Below, one piece after another: positions 26,998 to 36,036 of a stretch of DNA of 64,000 nucleotides. The notes below the pieces were generated by a model. The model saw only the letters and a program-made list of their open reading frames with translations. It had not been told where the DNA came from and did not search any database. Each line of letters begins with the position of its first letter. The stretch's first letter is position 1. The DNA is from CAWIJJ01 sp963836405. GTDB taxonomy: Bacteria > Acidobacteriota > Terriglobia > Bryobacterales > Bryobacteraceae. The stretch covers positions 1 through 64,000 of the forward strand of contig CAWIJL010000002.1 of the NCBI GenBank assembly GCA_963836405.1, read 5' to 3'. Made by a program: the position numbers and the translations under genes.

Positions 26998-28941
26998 CTA
27001 TGAATGGGTAACTATTTCGGAAAAGTCCGCGATCGTCGAAAACTCGGCGAGCAACGTGTTGAGCAGCGTCAACCGGTTCTCCCGGATGCGAGCGTCCGGA
27101 GCGTTCACCAATACCTTGTCGAAGAACAGATCCACTTTCGGCCGCAGCCGCGCTATCGAGCGCTCGACGGGTTGACCGGCAATGCGGCGGGCCTGTTCGT
27201 AGAGTTCTTTTTCGGGACCGGGCTCGAGCAGGCTTTCGTCAACCGAAGAGAGTCCCGCGGCGCGGTCCCATTTGGCCTGTTCCAGAATATTGCGGATCCG
27301 TTTGAAACTGGCGGCGAGCGGTTCGAAATCCGGCGTCGGCCGGAGGTTCTGGATGCGGACCAGCCGGGCCTCCAGGTCCACCAGGTTGCTCCAGCCCGCG
27401 GCCATCGCCGCATTCACTTCGTCGTAAGCGAAGCCGCGGACTTCCTTGAAGTAGAAGCGGACGCGGTCCGCGAAGAACTTTCTCAATTCCTCATCGCCGG
27501 CAATCAGGCTATCGAGCGGAATCTCCAGGCGGCCTTCCACCAGGATCTTGACGACGCCTTGCGCGGCGCGCCGCAGCGCCAGCGGGTCGCGGGAGCCGGA
27601 AGGCACCAGTCCGACGCGGAAACAGCCGCGGAGCGTGTCCACCTTGTCGGCCAGCGCCACAATCTGCCCGGTGCGGTTGCGCGGAATCGAATCCTCGATG
27701 CCGGCGGGCTTGTACTGGTCGTAAATGGCCTGCCATACGGGCTCCGGTTCGCCCTGCGCGCGGGCGTAGAGCCCGCCCACAACGCCCTGCAATTCCGTGA
27801 ATTCCTTGACCAGTTCGGTAGTGAGATCGCACTTGGCGATACCGGCCGCCCGCACCGCGTGGGCGTTGCCGCCGAGTTCCGCGGCCAGCGCCTCCATACG
27901 TTCCGCCTTTTCCAGATACGTGCCCAGTTTCGCCTGAAAGGTGACGTGCGCAAGGTCCTCTTTGCGGTCCGCGAGCTTCTTCTTCTGGTCCGTTTCCCAG
28001 AAGAACCGGGCGTCGGTAAAGCGGGCCCGGAGAACGCGCTCGTTGCCGCGACGGACAAAGCCTTCGGGGTCCGACGGAATGTTCATCACGGCTACGAACT
28101 GAGCGGCCAGCCGGCCCGATTCGTCCTCCACCGAAAAGTATTTCTGGTGATGGCGCATCACCGTGACCAGCACCTCTTCGGGCAATTCGAGAAACCGGGC
28201 TTCGAAGCTGCCCACGATGGGCGTCGGGTATTCGGTGAGATAAACCAGCGTCTCGAGCAGCGCGGGATCGGCTTTGACCCGGACGCCGTCAAGCTCGCGG
28301 GAGATGCGGTTGCGCCGCTCCTCCGCGGAGAGGATTACGTAGTGATCGCGCAGCCGCTGTTCGTAGTCGGCCGGAGTGACGGCGATTTCACGCGCGCCCA
28401 GCCGGCGGTGGCCGGAGGTGAGCGCTCCCGACCGGACGCCGGCCAGTTCGAACCCGACGATCCCGTCGCCCAGCATAGCCACGATCCAGCGGATGGGACG
28501 GATGAACCGGGGGCCGCTCTTGCCCGTCCAATACATCGTCTTCGGGAAATTCAAGCTGAGGATGACACCGGGGAGCGCACTGGCGAGGATATCCCGGATG
28601 GCGCGGCCCGCCACCTTCCGCACGAACACGTAATACTCGCCTTTGCCGGTCGATTCGACGGTGAGATCTTCCGGGCGAACGCCCTGCTTCTTCGCGAAAC
28701 CGGCGACGGCTTGCGGCGGCGCCGACCGCGCCGGACCCTGGATTCGTTCCTCGCTATCGGCCTGCCGTTCCGGGAGGCCTTCGGCACGCAGCACCAGGCG
28801 ACGGGGCGTGGCATCCAGCGCCACCGACTCGTGCGGAATCTCCAGCTTCTCGAAAAGCAGGCGCAGGTTCTCGAGGGCGTTCGGAATCATCCAGTCCGGA
28901 ATTTCCTCGGTGCCGATCTCGAGCAGGAAAGGCAGGCTCAT
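26998..28941 (-). CDS. glyS: glycyl-tRNA synthetase beta subunit
   Basis: The 647-residue product begins MSLPFLLEIGTEEIPDWMIP, the diagnostic start of GlyS. Other conserved parts are RRLVLRAEGLPERQ, NFPKTMYWTGKSGPRFIRPI, VLVTVMRHHQKYFSVED and DARFFWETDQKKKLADR. I place the start at 28941, not at the longer frame's 29094, because that frame runs inside glyQ. The ATG overlaps the glyQ stop by four bases (ATGA), giving translational coupling of the alpha and beta subunits. Together they form the heterotetrameric bacterial GlyRS that charges tRNA-Gly. Confidence 0.95.
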   Translation of the reverse strand: MSLPFLLEIGTEEIPDWMIPNALENLRLLFEKLEIPHESVALDATPRRLVLRAEGLPERQADSEERIQGPARSAPPQAVAGFAKKQGVRPEDLTVESTGKGEYYVFVRKVAGRAIRDILASALPGVILSLNFPKTMYWTGKSGPRFIRPIRWIVAMLGDGIVGFELAGVRSGALTSGHRRLGAREIAVTPADYEQRLRDHYVILSAEERRNRISRELDGVRVKADPALLETLVYLTEYPTPIVGSFEARFLELPEEVLVTVMRHHQKYFSVEDESGRLAAQFVAVMNIPSDPEGFVRRGNERVLRARFTDARFFWETDQKKKLADRKEDLAHVTFQAKLGTYLEKAERMEALAAELGGNAHAVRAAGIAKCDLTTELVKEFTELQGVVGGLYARAQGEPEPVWQAIYDQYKPAGIEDSIPRNRTGQIVALADKVDTLRGCFRVGLVPSGSRDPLALRRAAQGVVKILVEGRLEIPLDSLIAGDEELRKFFADRVRFYFKEVRGFAYDEVNAAMAAGWSNLVDLEARLVRIQNLRPTPDFEPLAASFKRIRNILEQAKWDRAAGLSSVDESLLEPGPEKELYEQARRIAGQPVERSIARLRPKVDLFFDKVLVNAPDARIRENRLTLLNTLLAEFSTIADFSEIVTHS

Positions 28942-29840
28942 TGCGCCACCTCCGCCGCGGCCGTATCCTGCTGCTGATCGGCCCATGCCTGGGCGACGCC
29001 CACCGCGAGTTTGCGAACGCGCTGGATGACCCCTGCCCGCTCCGTCACGCTGATGGCGCCCCGTGCATCCAGTGTGTTGAAAATGTTGGAGCACTTCAGC
29101 ACCTGGTCATAGGCGGGAAGCAGCGGGAACCGCGACTTTTCGGCCGACTTCGGATCGTACGCGCGGATCAGGCGCAGCGCCTCCCCTTCGTGCAGGTCGA
29201 ACAGCTTCCAAAGCGTGCCGATCTCGGCCATTTCGAAGTTGTACACCGAATACTGTAATTCGTCCTTGAAGCGGACATCGGCGTACGTGAAGCCCTTCGT
29301 CCATTCGATGTCGTAAACGCTGTCCCGCACCTGCAGGAACGCGGTAAGCCGTTCCAGTCCGTAGGTGATTTCGGCCGGCACCACCTCCAGGTCGATGCCG
29401 CCGCACTGCTGGAAATAAGTGAACTGCGTGATCTCCAGGCCGTCCAGCATCACCTGCCAGCCGATTCCCCAGGCGCCCAGGGTCGGTGCCTCCCAGTTGT
29501 CTTCTTCGAACTTGATATCGTGCTGCCGCAGATCGATGCCGATAGCCTCCAGGCTGCCCAGGTACTGTTCGATGATGTCGTCGGGGGAAGGCTTGAGGAT
29601 GACCTGAAGCTGCGAGTGCTTGTAGAGGCGGTTGGGATTGTCGCCGTAGCGGCCGTCGGCGGGGCGGCGGCTCGGCTGGACGTAAGCGACGCGGTAAGGC
29701 TTCGGCCCGAGCACGCGCAAAAACGTCTCCGGACACATGGTGCCGGCGCCCACCTCCACGTCATACGGTTCCTGAATGATGCAGCCTCGTTCAGCCCAGT
29801 AGTGTTTCAGTTTGAAGATGATTTCTTGAAAAGATTGCAT
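28938..29840 (-). CDS. glyQ: glycyl-tRNA synthetase alpha subunit
   Basis: The 300-residue product starts MQSFQEIIFKLKHYWAERGC and shows the GlyQ signature: QEPYDVEVGAGTMCPETFLR, YVQPSRRPADGRYGDNPNRL, FEEDNWEAPTLGAWGIGWQV and TYFQQCGGIDLEVVPAEITY. This class II catalytic subunit binds glycine and ATP. The start at 29840 matches the family; the frame's earlier ATG at 29972 lies within recO. It begins 4 nt after the recO stop and overlaps glyS. Confidence 0.95.
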   Translation of the reverse strand: MQSFQEIIFKLKHYWAERGCIIQEPYDVEVGAGTMCPETFLRVLGPKPYRVAYVQPSRRPADGRYGDNPNRLYKHSQLQVILKPSPDDIIEQYLGSLEAIGIDLRQHDIKFEEDNWEAPTLGAWGIGWQVMLDGLEITQFTYFQQCGGIDLEVVPAEITYGLERLTAFLQVRDSVYDIEWTKGFTYADVRFKDELQYSVYNFEMAEIGTLWKLFDLHEGEALRLIRAYDPKSAEKSRFPLLPAYDQVLKCSNIFNTLDARGAISVTERAGVIQRVRKLAVGVAQAWADQQQDTAAAEVAQ

Positions 29841-29844
29841 CCAT

Positions 29845-30624
29845 CTATCCGGGCGCCCCTTCTTCGAGAAGATGCGCCGTAACCAGCCGCCGCTCGGCAC
29901 CCGATTCCATCTGCTGAACCAGGAAGCGCCGCAAATCCGCCGCCGTCGACTGGCCCCACTCCCGGTCCGCAAAGAACGCGACCGGCTTGCGCAACATCTC
30001 GGCCGCCAGCACCCGAGATTCGACGCTCAACTCCTGGCTGGCGCCCAGTCCCGCTCCGCGCCGGCAGTGGCCACAAATCAGGCCGGCCTGCCCACGGCTG
30101 AAAAATGCGCGTTCCGGGTTCCCGGGATCGTCCAGCAAGCTGCCACAGCCGAGACAAACGTGCAATTCGGGCAGCCACCCCGAGAGCCGGACCGCCCACA
30201 GTGAGAAATACAGAACGGCCCGCCAAACACCCTGCTCGCCGGCAGGCTGAAGATGATCGAGCATCGCCAGCAGCAGCCGGAAAAATCTCTCGTTCGGCTC
30301 CGCGGAAGGCAGCAACTGCTCGCATACTTCCGCGAAGTAATCCAACGCGACACCGGCCCGGTAATTCGAAACCAAGGCGAATTGAGAATGAATCAACTCG
30401 CAGGAATCGAGGTTAACCAGCTCCCGGTTTTCCCGCTGAAAATACCCCAGCCGCACGTGCGACAGGCGCTCCAGACCCGCACCGAAACCGCCCTTCGGAC
30501 GCCGCGCCCGCTTGGCCACTCCCCGGAGTTTGCCCTGATCGCGCGAGAGAAAGCTGACAACGAGGTCGGCCTCCTTCAGCGGATAGGTACGCAAGACAAG
30601 GGCTTCACTGACACGCGACGGCAC
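29845..30624 (-). CDS. recO: DNA repair protein RecO
   Basis: The 259-residue product has the RecO N-terminal OB fold (SEALVLRTYPLKEADLVVSF, then GKLRGVAKRARRPK) and a helical C-terminal domain with a four-Cys zinc finger, CLGCG and CGHC. RecO helps RecR load RecA on SSB-coated DNA in gap repair. The gene heads a four-gene run, recO-glyQ-glyS-ppdK, all on the minus strand with gaps of at most 14 nt. A terminator for the preceding Ig-repeat gene lies just upstream at 30653-30677. Confidence 0.9.
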   Translation of the reverse strand: MPSRVSEALVLRTYPLKEADLVVSFLSRDQGKLRGVAKRARRPKGGFGAGLERLSHVRLGYFQRENRELVNLDSCELIHSQFALVSNYRAGVALDYFAEVCEQLLPSAEPNERFFRLLLAMLDHLQPAGEQGVWRAVLYFSLWAVRLSGWLPELHVCLGCGSLLDDPGNPERAFFSRGQAGLICGHCRRGAGLGASQELSVESRVLAAEMLRKPVAFFADREWGQSTAADLRRFLVQQMESGAERRLVTAHLLEEGAPG

Positions 30625-30652
30625 ACGTGGAAATTTCAGAGTATCACAGTTG

Positions 30653-30677
30653 AAAAACCGGGGGCTGCCACCCGCGG
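30653..30677 (-). terminator. probable terminator after the Ig-repeat gene
   Basis: On the minus strand CCGCGGG, loop TGGCAG, CCCCCGG forms a 7-bp stem with one mismatch, followed by TTTTT. A second GC-rich hairpin (30674-30703) lies just before it. Together they probably end the transcript of the large secreted protein before recO. Confidence 0.5.
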
Positions 30678-30718
30678 CGCGCCCCGTTTTCTGGGGCCGC
30701 CGCGAGTTGCGCGCGCGA

Positions 30719-33700
30719 TTATGGCACGGTGGCCGTCATCGAATTGGACGTACCTGCCGCGTTCACCAGGGTCACGGAAACCGAAGCCACCTGGCCGGTG
30801 CCGTTTAGCGTAAAGGGCTGGCTGAACGTAAACTGGCTCCCCAGCGCGGCCCCGGCGGCGCTTTGGAAGTAGGGCGCGAAAATGGCGTCCACCGGAACGC
30901 TGAGCTGCGTGGTTTGCAGCGTGGTGCCGGTGGCCGCCGTGAAGGTGAAGTTGGCCGTGGTCACCGAGCGGGTGACCGCATAGCCGGTGATGTTCACGGT
31001 AAAGGTGGAACCGCTGCGCGTGGCCGTGACGGCGGTAATCACAGGCGGTCCGGCGTTGATGCGAATCGTGCGGGTGGGCGCCGGCGAGGGCGTCAGGTCC
31101 TGCCCGGAGGCCGAGAATCTCGCGGTGATGGTGGCGGTTCCGGCGACCGTGCCGATCTGAACACCGACATCGTTCAATGCCGCGGTGCTGCCGGCCGGAA
31201 TCGTAACCCGTGCCGTCCGGCCGCCGCCGGCAAACTGAACCGTGGGATCGTCGGGACCGGTATCGGCGGTAAAGGTCAGCGTCAGATCCACGGTCACAGG
31301 CGCCGGGAATGCGCCGCCGATGCCGACGGTGAGCCTCGGCTGGCTGGTAGGCGTGGAGGTGGCGGGCAAGCCGGTGAGTGTCAATGTGGGAGCCGCCGGC
31401 AGGGCCGCGGTGAAAGAGAACTGGCGGTTCGCCGAGCCGCCTGCGTTGTCGGTAATTGCAACCGAAAATGACGTGGTTCCGCTACCGGTGGGGATGCCCG
31501 ACAGCACGCCCGCCGAAGACAGCGTCAGCCCGGCCGGCAGTCCGGCCGCGCTCCACGTGTAAGGCGGCGTTCCGCCCGAGGCGGCGAATGTCACGGAGAC
31601 GGGCGTGCCCACCGTGCCCGAAGGTACGGAAGTCGTCACGATGGTGAGCGCAGGTTGGCCGATGGTCAGGGTTAACGGCCGCGTGGTGGTAGCGCCGCGG
31701 GAATCGGTGACGGTCGCGTTCACGGTGAATGTGCCGGGCGCGCCCGCGGTCCCGCTGATCACGCCCGCGGCGCTCGCGGCGAGCGGCGACGGCAGGCCGG
31801 AAACGGTCCAGGTGTAGGGCGGCACGCCCCCCGAGGCCAGCAATGTGAAGGTGTAAGCGGAATTGCTGACGGCGGCAGGCAGCGAAGTCGTGGTGACCTG
31901 CAGCGGGCCAATCCCGATCACCACCGAAAACGTCTGGCTCGTGGTGAGGCCGCTGTTGTCGGTCACCTTAACCGTAACGGTCGAAGTGCCGGCGGCAGTG
32001 GGAGTGCCGCTGATGGACGACCCGTTGGCGCTCAATCCGGCCGGCAACCCGGTGAACGAAAACGTATACGGCGCAGTTCCGCCGGTGACGCTGAACCCGG
32101 TCTGGTACGGAGTGCCAACCTGCCCGTTGGGGAACGTCCCGGTCAGGGTGAGGCCCGGGCCCGTGACATTAATCGTGAAACTCCGGCTGGCGGTCGCACC
32201 GGTCGAATCGGTCACGGTGACCGCGAACTGGAATGCGCCCGACGTCGTCGCAGTCCCCGAAAGCAGACCGTTGCTGAAGGTCGTGCCTATGGGGAGTGCT
32301 CCCGTTGCCGTGAAGGTATACGGCGGAACCCCGCCCGTGGCTCCGAACCGCACGCTGACAGGGGAGTCGCGCGGAACATCCTGCACCGTGCCGGTGACCG
32401 TCAACGGGGCCGGATTAATGACCAGGGTATAGTCCTTGGTGTCGGTGGCGCTGGCGGTGTCCGTAGCGCGGAGCGTGAACCGGAAGGTCCCGGCGGTGGT
32501 TGGAATTCCGCTGATCGCCCCTTCGGGGATGAGGTTCAGCCCGGGGGGCAGGCTGCCGCCGGCGAGGGTGACCACATAGCCGGGCGCACCGCCATTGATC
32601 GCGATCGCCGTGGCGTAGGGAACACCGACCGTGCCGGGCAACAGCGTTCCCGAACCGGTGATCTGAAGCGGCGGAGGACCGGGTGCGGCAATCACGATCG
32701 GGATCGTGGCCGATGCGGTCTGCTGCGCGGCGTCCACCACGGTAAATCGCGCGGGAAACGTGCCGGTGGCGGTCGGCGTACCCGTGATCTGGCCGGTGAG
32801 GCTGTTGATGACCAGGCCGGGAGGCAGTTGGGCGGCACTCCAGGTGAATGGGGAGACGCCGCCGCCGGCAGTCACCAGTCCCACGTATGCGGTGCCTTGC
32901 TGGCCGGCAGCCAGACTGGCGGTTGCAATCGTCAAGGGCCTCGGCGCCACGGTCAGGGTGAACTGCCGGCTGGTGCTTTGATTTGCAGCGTCGGAAAGGG
33001 TGACAGTGACGTCAAAAGGACCGAAGGGAATCGGCGTACCCGAAATCAAACCGGTTCCGCTGTTAACGGTGAGCCCGTTCGGGAGCCCCTGCGCGGTCCA
33101 CACAAACGGCGGCACGCCGCCGCTGCCCGCCAGCGTCGCGGCATAGGCCACTCCCTGAGTCGCCGGAGGCAGGGACGAGGTGGTGATGCTCAGAACCGGC
33201 AGCCCGATGGTCAAGCCAAATTGCCGGTTCACACTCTGATCGGCCGAGTCCCTGAGCGTCACCGTCACGGTGAAGTTGCCGTTGGCCGTCGGGGTTCCGG
33301 CGACGACCCCGGTCGATGAGTTGATTGTCAGTCCGGCGGGCAGTCCCGCGGCGCTCCAGGCGAACGGCGGAACGCCTCCCGCACCAGCCAGGTTCGCGCT
33401 GTAGGGGGTGCCCAGGGTACCGGGCGGTAGAGCCGTCGTCGCGATCGTCAGCACCGGCAGCCCGACCACCAGTGAGTACTGCTGGCTCGCACTCTGATCC
33501 GCCGAATCCACGACCCTCACCGTCACAGTGAAGTTGCCGTTGGTCGTGGGGGTTCCGGCGATGACACCGGTCGATGAGTCGATCGTAAGTCCGGCGGGCA
33601 GTCCCGCGGCGCTCCATGTGAGCGGCGGGACGCCTCCCGTAGCAGCCAGGGTCGTGCTGTAGGGGCTGCCCATAGTACCGGGCGGTAGAGCCGTCGTCGC

Positions 33701-35242
33701 GATCGTCAGCACCGGCAGGGAGACCACCAGCGAGTACTGCCGGCTCGCGCTCCGGTTCAAGGAATCGGACGCCGTTACCGTCACAGTGAAGCTGCCATTA
33801 ACGGTGGGCGTGCCGGCAATCGTACCGGTGGACGGGACGATGCTCAGGCCGGTGGGCAAACCTTGGGCGCTCCAGGCGAGCGGCGCCACGCCACCGGTGG
33901 AGGTCACCGTAACCGAGTAAGGGACCGTGACGACAGCAGGAGGCAGGCTTGTGGTGGTGATCGAGAAAGGCGGCGGATTGATCGTAAGGGGAATCGTACG
34001 GCTGCTTGTCTGTCCGAGTGCGTCAACCACCGAAGCGGTGACACTGAAATTACCGAATTGCGTCGGAGTGCCGCTGATGGTTCCATTGGTCGTGCCGATG
34101 GTCAACCCGGGCGGCAGACCCTGGGCCGTCCAGGTGAATGGGGACGCGCCGCCCGAAGTCGCGACCGGGCTGCTGTAAGCGACACCCTGGGTACCGGACG
34201 GAAGCGTGGCGGTCGTGATCGACAACTGGCCGACCACCGTGAACGGCAACGAGTTGGAGCCGGCTCCACTCGGCTGGACAACATCGATCAACGCGGTCAG
34301 CGCCGTCGTCAGCAGCGAAGCCGGTACGGTGGCGGTCATCTGGGTCGAACTGAGGACCTGGGTCGCCAGCGGCGTCCGGCTGGTCCCCACGGTCCACCTG
34401 GCGGTGGTTCCCGGGAAAATGACTTGACCCGACGGGCCCCCGGCGGTGACGGGCGCCACAAAATTGGTTCCGGTGATGGTAATCTGAACCGCCGCGCTGC
34501 CGGCGACTGCGATCGAAGGATTGATTTGCGAGATGGTCGGTTGGCCAACGACCTGTATCAGGTCCGAGGAAGAAGCCGGCACGCCCCACGTATCCGTGAT
34601 CCCGGCCACAAAGCTATATAATCCGGGCGTAGTTGGCACCCCGCCGATTGTCCCGCTCGATGAGAACACCAGACCGGGCGGCGACGATCCGGACGTCAGC
34701 GAAGCGGCGTAGGGCGGGGTACCACCCGACACGATCGGCGCACTGAAACTCTGACCGGCCGTGATGCTTTGCGTAACAGCCAGACCCACTGGTGGGGGAT
34801 TGATGAAGAATGCAGCAGCGTTTGATTCGACGCTCGATTCCGAGCTCGGGATGAATTCCCGGACAGTGATATTGACCTGCTGCGGCCCGCTCACCGGATT
34901 TCCGAAAAACCCGGGAATGTTTCCTGGAACGTTCACCACGATCAGGCTGTTGCTGAAACTACGGATGTTGCCCTCGAAAAGGAAGGTGTCGAATCCCGTC
35001 TGGGTGTTCACCCAGTGCACACTGTCGAACTGGTTTGGATTGAAGTTTCCGGGTATATAGAGGGCGAATCCCGAAGGCAACTGGGCACCCGCGGTGACCG
35101 CGTTTGGCTTGGTTGGGCTGAACTGATTGCTGAGGGACGAGGTCAGCGGGCCCGTGATTAACGGTGTTTGAGCGGCAGCAACTCCGCTGAATGCCACACC
35201 GGCGACGATCAACTGCAGGAAACTGCGCAATCGCGTGTTCAT
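30719..35242 (-). CDS. large secreted Ig-repeat (He_PIG-type) surface protein
   Basis: The ATG at 35242, with GGGAGAGGGC before it, begins a signal peptide (MNTRLRSFLQLIVAGVAFSG) cut near AAAQ. The 1507-residue product contains about twelve putative-Ig repeats of about 85 residues with the pattern GGVPP(F/Y)TWSAAGLPAGL, then TG.I.GTPT..G.FTVTV and a DS..QSA stretch. An IPT/TIG-like domain lies near residues 250-350 and a ~250-residue non-repeat C-terminal part follows the repeats. No membrane anchor or LPXTG signal is visible. It is probably secreted or attached to the outer surface and may be adhesive; that role is inferred from domain type only. Some neighbouring repeats are close to identical in DNA. 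Confidence 0.85.
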   Translation of the reverse strand: MNTRLRSFLQLIVAGVAFSGVAAAQTPLITGPLTSSLSNQFSPTKPNAVTAGAQLPSGFALYIPGNFNPNQFDSVHWVNTQTGFDTFLFEGNIRSFSNSLIVVNVPGNIPGFFGNPVSGPQQVNITVREFIPSSESSVESNAAAFFINPPPVGLAVTQSITAGQSFSAPIVSGGTPPYAASLTSGSSPPGLVFSSSGTIGGVPTTPGLYSFVAGITDTWGVPASSSDLIQVVGQPTISQINPSIAVAGSAAVQITITGTNFVAPVTAGGPSGQVIFPGTTARWTVGTSRTPLATQVLSSTQMTATVPASLLTTALTALIDVVQPSGAGSNSLPFTVVGQLSITTATLPSGTQGVAYSSPVATSGGASPFTWTAQGLPPGLTIGTTNGTISGTPTQFGNFSVTASVVDALGQTSSRTIPLTINPPPFSITTTSLPPAVVTVPYSVTVTSTGGVAPLAWSAQGLPTGLSIVPSTGTIAGTPTVNGSFTVTVTASDSLNRSASRQYSLVVSLPVLTIATTALPPGTMGSPYSTTLAATGGVPPLTWSAAGLPAGLTIDSSTGVIAGTPTTNGNFTVTVRVVDSADQSASQQYSLVVGLPVLTIATTALPPGTLGTPYSANLAGAGGVPPFAWSAAGLPAGLTINSSTGVVAGTPTANGNFTVTVTLRDSADQSVNRQFGLTIGLPVLSITTSSLPPATQGVAYAATLAGSGGVPPFVWTAQGLPNGLTVNSGTGLISGTPIPFGPFDVTVTLSDAANQSTSRQFTLTVAPRPLTIATASLAAGQQGTAYVGLVTAGGGVSPFTWSAAQLPPGLVINSLTGQITGTPTATGTFPARFTVVDAAQQTASATIPIVIAAPGPPPLQITGSGTLLPGTVGVPYATAIAINGGAPGYVVTLAGGSLPPGLNLIPEGAISGIPTTAGTFRFTLRATDTASATDTKDYTLVINPAPLTVTGTVQDVPRDSPVSVRFGATGGVPPYTFTATGALPIGTTFSNGLLSGTATTSGAFQFAVTVTDSTGATASRSFTINVTGPGLTLTGTFPNGQVGTPYQTGFSVTGGTAPYTFSFTGLPAGLSANGSSISGTPTAAGTSTVTVKVTDNSGLTTSQTFSVVIGIGPLQVTTTSLPAAVSNSAYTFTLLASGGVPPYTWTVSGLPSPLAASAAGVISGTAGAPGTFTVNATVTDSRGATTTRPLTLTIGQPALTIVTTSVPSGTVGTPVSVTFAASGGTPPYTWSAAGLPAGLTLSSAGVLSGIPTGSGTTSFSVAITDNAGGSANRQFSFTAALPAAPTLTLTGLPATSTPTSQPRLTVGIGGAFPAPVTVDLTLTFTADTGPDDPTVQFAGGGRTARVTIPAGSTAALNDVGVQIGTVAGTATITARFSASGQDLTPSPAPTRTIRINAGPPVITAVTATRSGSTFTVNITGYAVTRSVTTANFTFTAATGTTLQTTQLSVPVDAIFAPYFQSAAGAALGSQFTFSQPFTLNGTGQVASVSVTLVNAAGTSNSMTATVP
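33162..33935 (-). repeat. three near-identical 258-bp coding repeats
   Basis: Units at about 33162-33419, 33420-33677 and 33678-33935 correspond to 86-residue Ig repeats. The last two share long identical runs, for example the start CCGGGCGGTAGAGCCGTCGT at 33420 and again at 33678. This points to recent tandem duplication or gene conversion inside the gene, while the other repeats have diverged. Confidence 0.6.
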
Positions 35243-35286
35243 GCCCTCTCCCACGAAACCTGGATCTTGTACCGCCGATCCCAATC

Positions 35287-35315
35287 ATTATTTGGTTTAG
35301 CTCGTGAAAATGCAA
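35287..35315 (-). promoter_or_regulatory. candidate promoter of the Ig-repeat gene
   Basis: On the minus strand TTGCAT (35315-35310) and AATAAT (35292-35287) are 17 nt apart, a sigma-70-like arrangement 45 nt upstream of the start. No competing element with better spacing was seen in the 100-nt gap. Confidence 0.45.
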
Positions 35316-35343
35316 TACTTTGCGGCTGATTTGGAAAAGAAAG

Positions 35344-35613
35344 TCAGAGCAGAGTGGCTACCGTGGCGCCCCATCCTCCCGCTTCCGGAGGGGCATCGTG
35401 GAAATCAAGCACAAAGTCGGCGCGGGCGAGCACGGAACGTACGATCTCTCGTTGAACGCCAATTCCACGCCCGTGAATGATTCGGATGGCTTTGAAGCCG
35501 AGGCGCCGGGCTTCGGAGAGATATTCTTCTACAACGGCGGGAACATCGCGGGGAGGGACGGAGTGGAGATCGAAGACGTCGGTCAGCGGAATCCGCAAGG
35601 GTTCGTCTTCCAT
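35344..35613 (-). CDS. Smr-domain protein
   Basis: The 89-residue protein is a stand-alone Smr domain: DVFDLHSVPPRDVPAVVEEY, the core AIRIIHGRGIGVQREIVRSV and a C-terminal GGWGATVATLL. The HGRG loop and the DLH motif are the usual conserved points of Smr proteins, found at the end of MutS2 and as small nucleases or nucleic-acid binders. The ATG lies 8 nt beyond the T-run of a terminator that ends the DUF465 gene, so it may depend on read-through or on its own weak promoter. Confidence 0.83.
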   Translation of the reverse strand: MEDEPLRIPLTDVFDLHSVPPRDVPAVVEEYLSEARRLGFKAIRIIHGRGIGVQREIVRSVLARADFVLDFHDAPPEAGGWGATVATLL

Positions 35614-35620
35614 ACGGGCC

Positions 35621-35662
35621 TCAAAAACAAAAACCCGGCCAGCCCCAGGGGGCCGACCGGGT
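35621..35662 (-). terminator. intrinsic terminator after the DUF465 gene
   Basis: On the minus strand ACCCGGTCGGCC and GGCCGGGT form a GC-rich stem (with a small bulge) around CCCTGGGGCT, followed by TTTTTGTTTTTGA. It sits 26 nt after the DUF465 stop and directly before smr. Confidence 0.65.
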
Positions 35663-35687
35663 CAAAACCACTACGCGCACCTGACGT

Positions 35688-35933
35688 TCAAGCGACCTGC
35701 TGAGACCGGAATTGGCTCAGGATCGCTTCCATCTGATCTTTCAACCGAAGCTTCAGTTTCTTCAAACGCACCTCCTCCAACTGTTCCTGATCGGTCAGAT
35801 GGTGCTGCTTTTCCAGGTCGTCCAGTTGCTTCGCGTATTCCGAATGCTGGCTGGACAGCCTCTGAAACTCCTCGTTGGTGGCCATCAAATGCGCCTTCAA
35901 CTCTTCCTGTGCGTTCCGTTCCATATGGGGCAA
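35688..35933 (-). CDS. DUF465 (YdcH-type) coiled-coil protein
   Basis: The 81-residue product is almost all charged helix: ELKAHLMATNEEFQRLSSQH, then LDDLEKQHHLTDQEQLEEVR and LKKLKLRLKDQMEAILSQF. The family pattern (F..L...H......I..LE......D..I..LKK.KL.LKD.I..I) is clear. DUF465 proteins are small cytosolic coiled coils of unknown role. A strong GGGAGG-like site precedes it. It has its own candidate promoter and terminator and so appears to be a single-gene unit. Confidence 0.8.
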   Translation of the reverse strand: MPHMERNAQEELKAHLMATNEEFQRLSSQHSEYAKQLDDLEKQHHLTDQEQLEEVRLKKLKLRLKDQMEAILSQFRSQQVA

Positions 35934-35999
35934 TTCCTCCCAATGAGGTTGCCACGCCGAGTCGGTCGGAATCTAAGGCTCGGTGGGTAATCTCTTCTC

Positions 36000-36028
36000 G
36001 TATTGTGCCAGACGGAATGACCGTCTAA
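36000..36028 (-). promoter_or_regulatory. candidate promoter/operator before the DUF465 gene
   Basis: On the minus strand TTAGAC (36028-36023) and CAATAC (36005-36000) are spaced 17 nt apart. The spacer and part of the -35 contain a perfect inverted repeat, AGACGG-N5-CCGTCT (36010-36026), which could be an operator. It also lies just past the rimI stop and might instead be a 3'-end hairpin of rimI. Confidence 0.35.
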
Positions 36029-36036
36029 TCGCCACC

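Noticed and set aside
27004..28977. Long plus-strand frame opposite glyS (657 residues)
   Set aside because: Antisense of a confirmed synthetase gene; no recognisable domain.
30719..35242. Repeated DNA units as a possible CRISPR array
   Set aside because: Units are 258 bp, keep one open frame and encode Ig domains; there are no short repeats with unique spacers.
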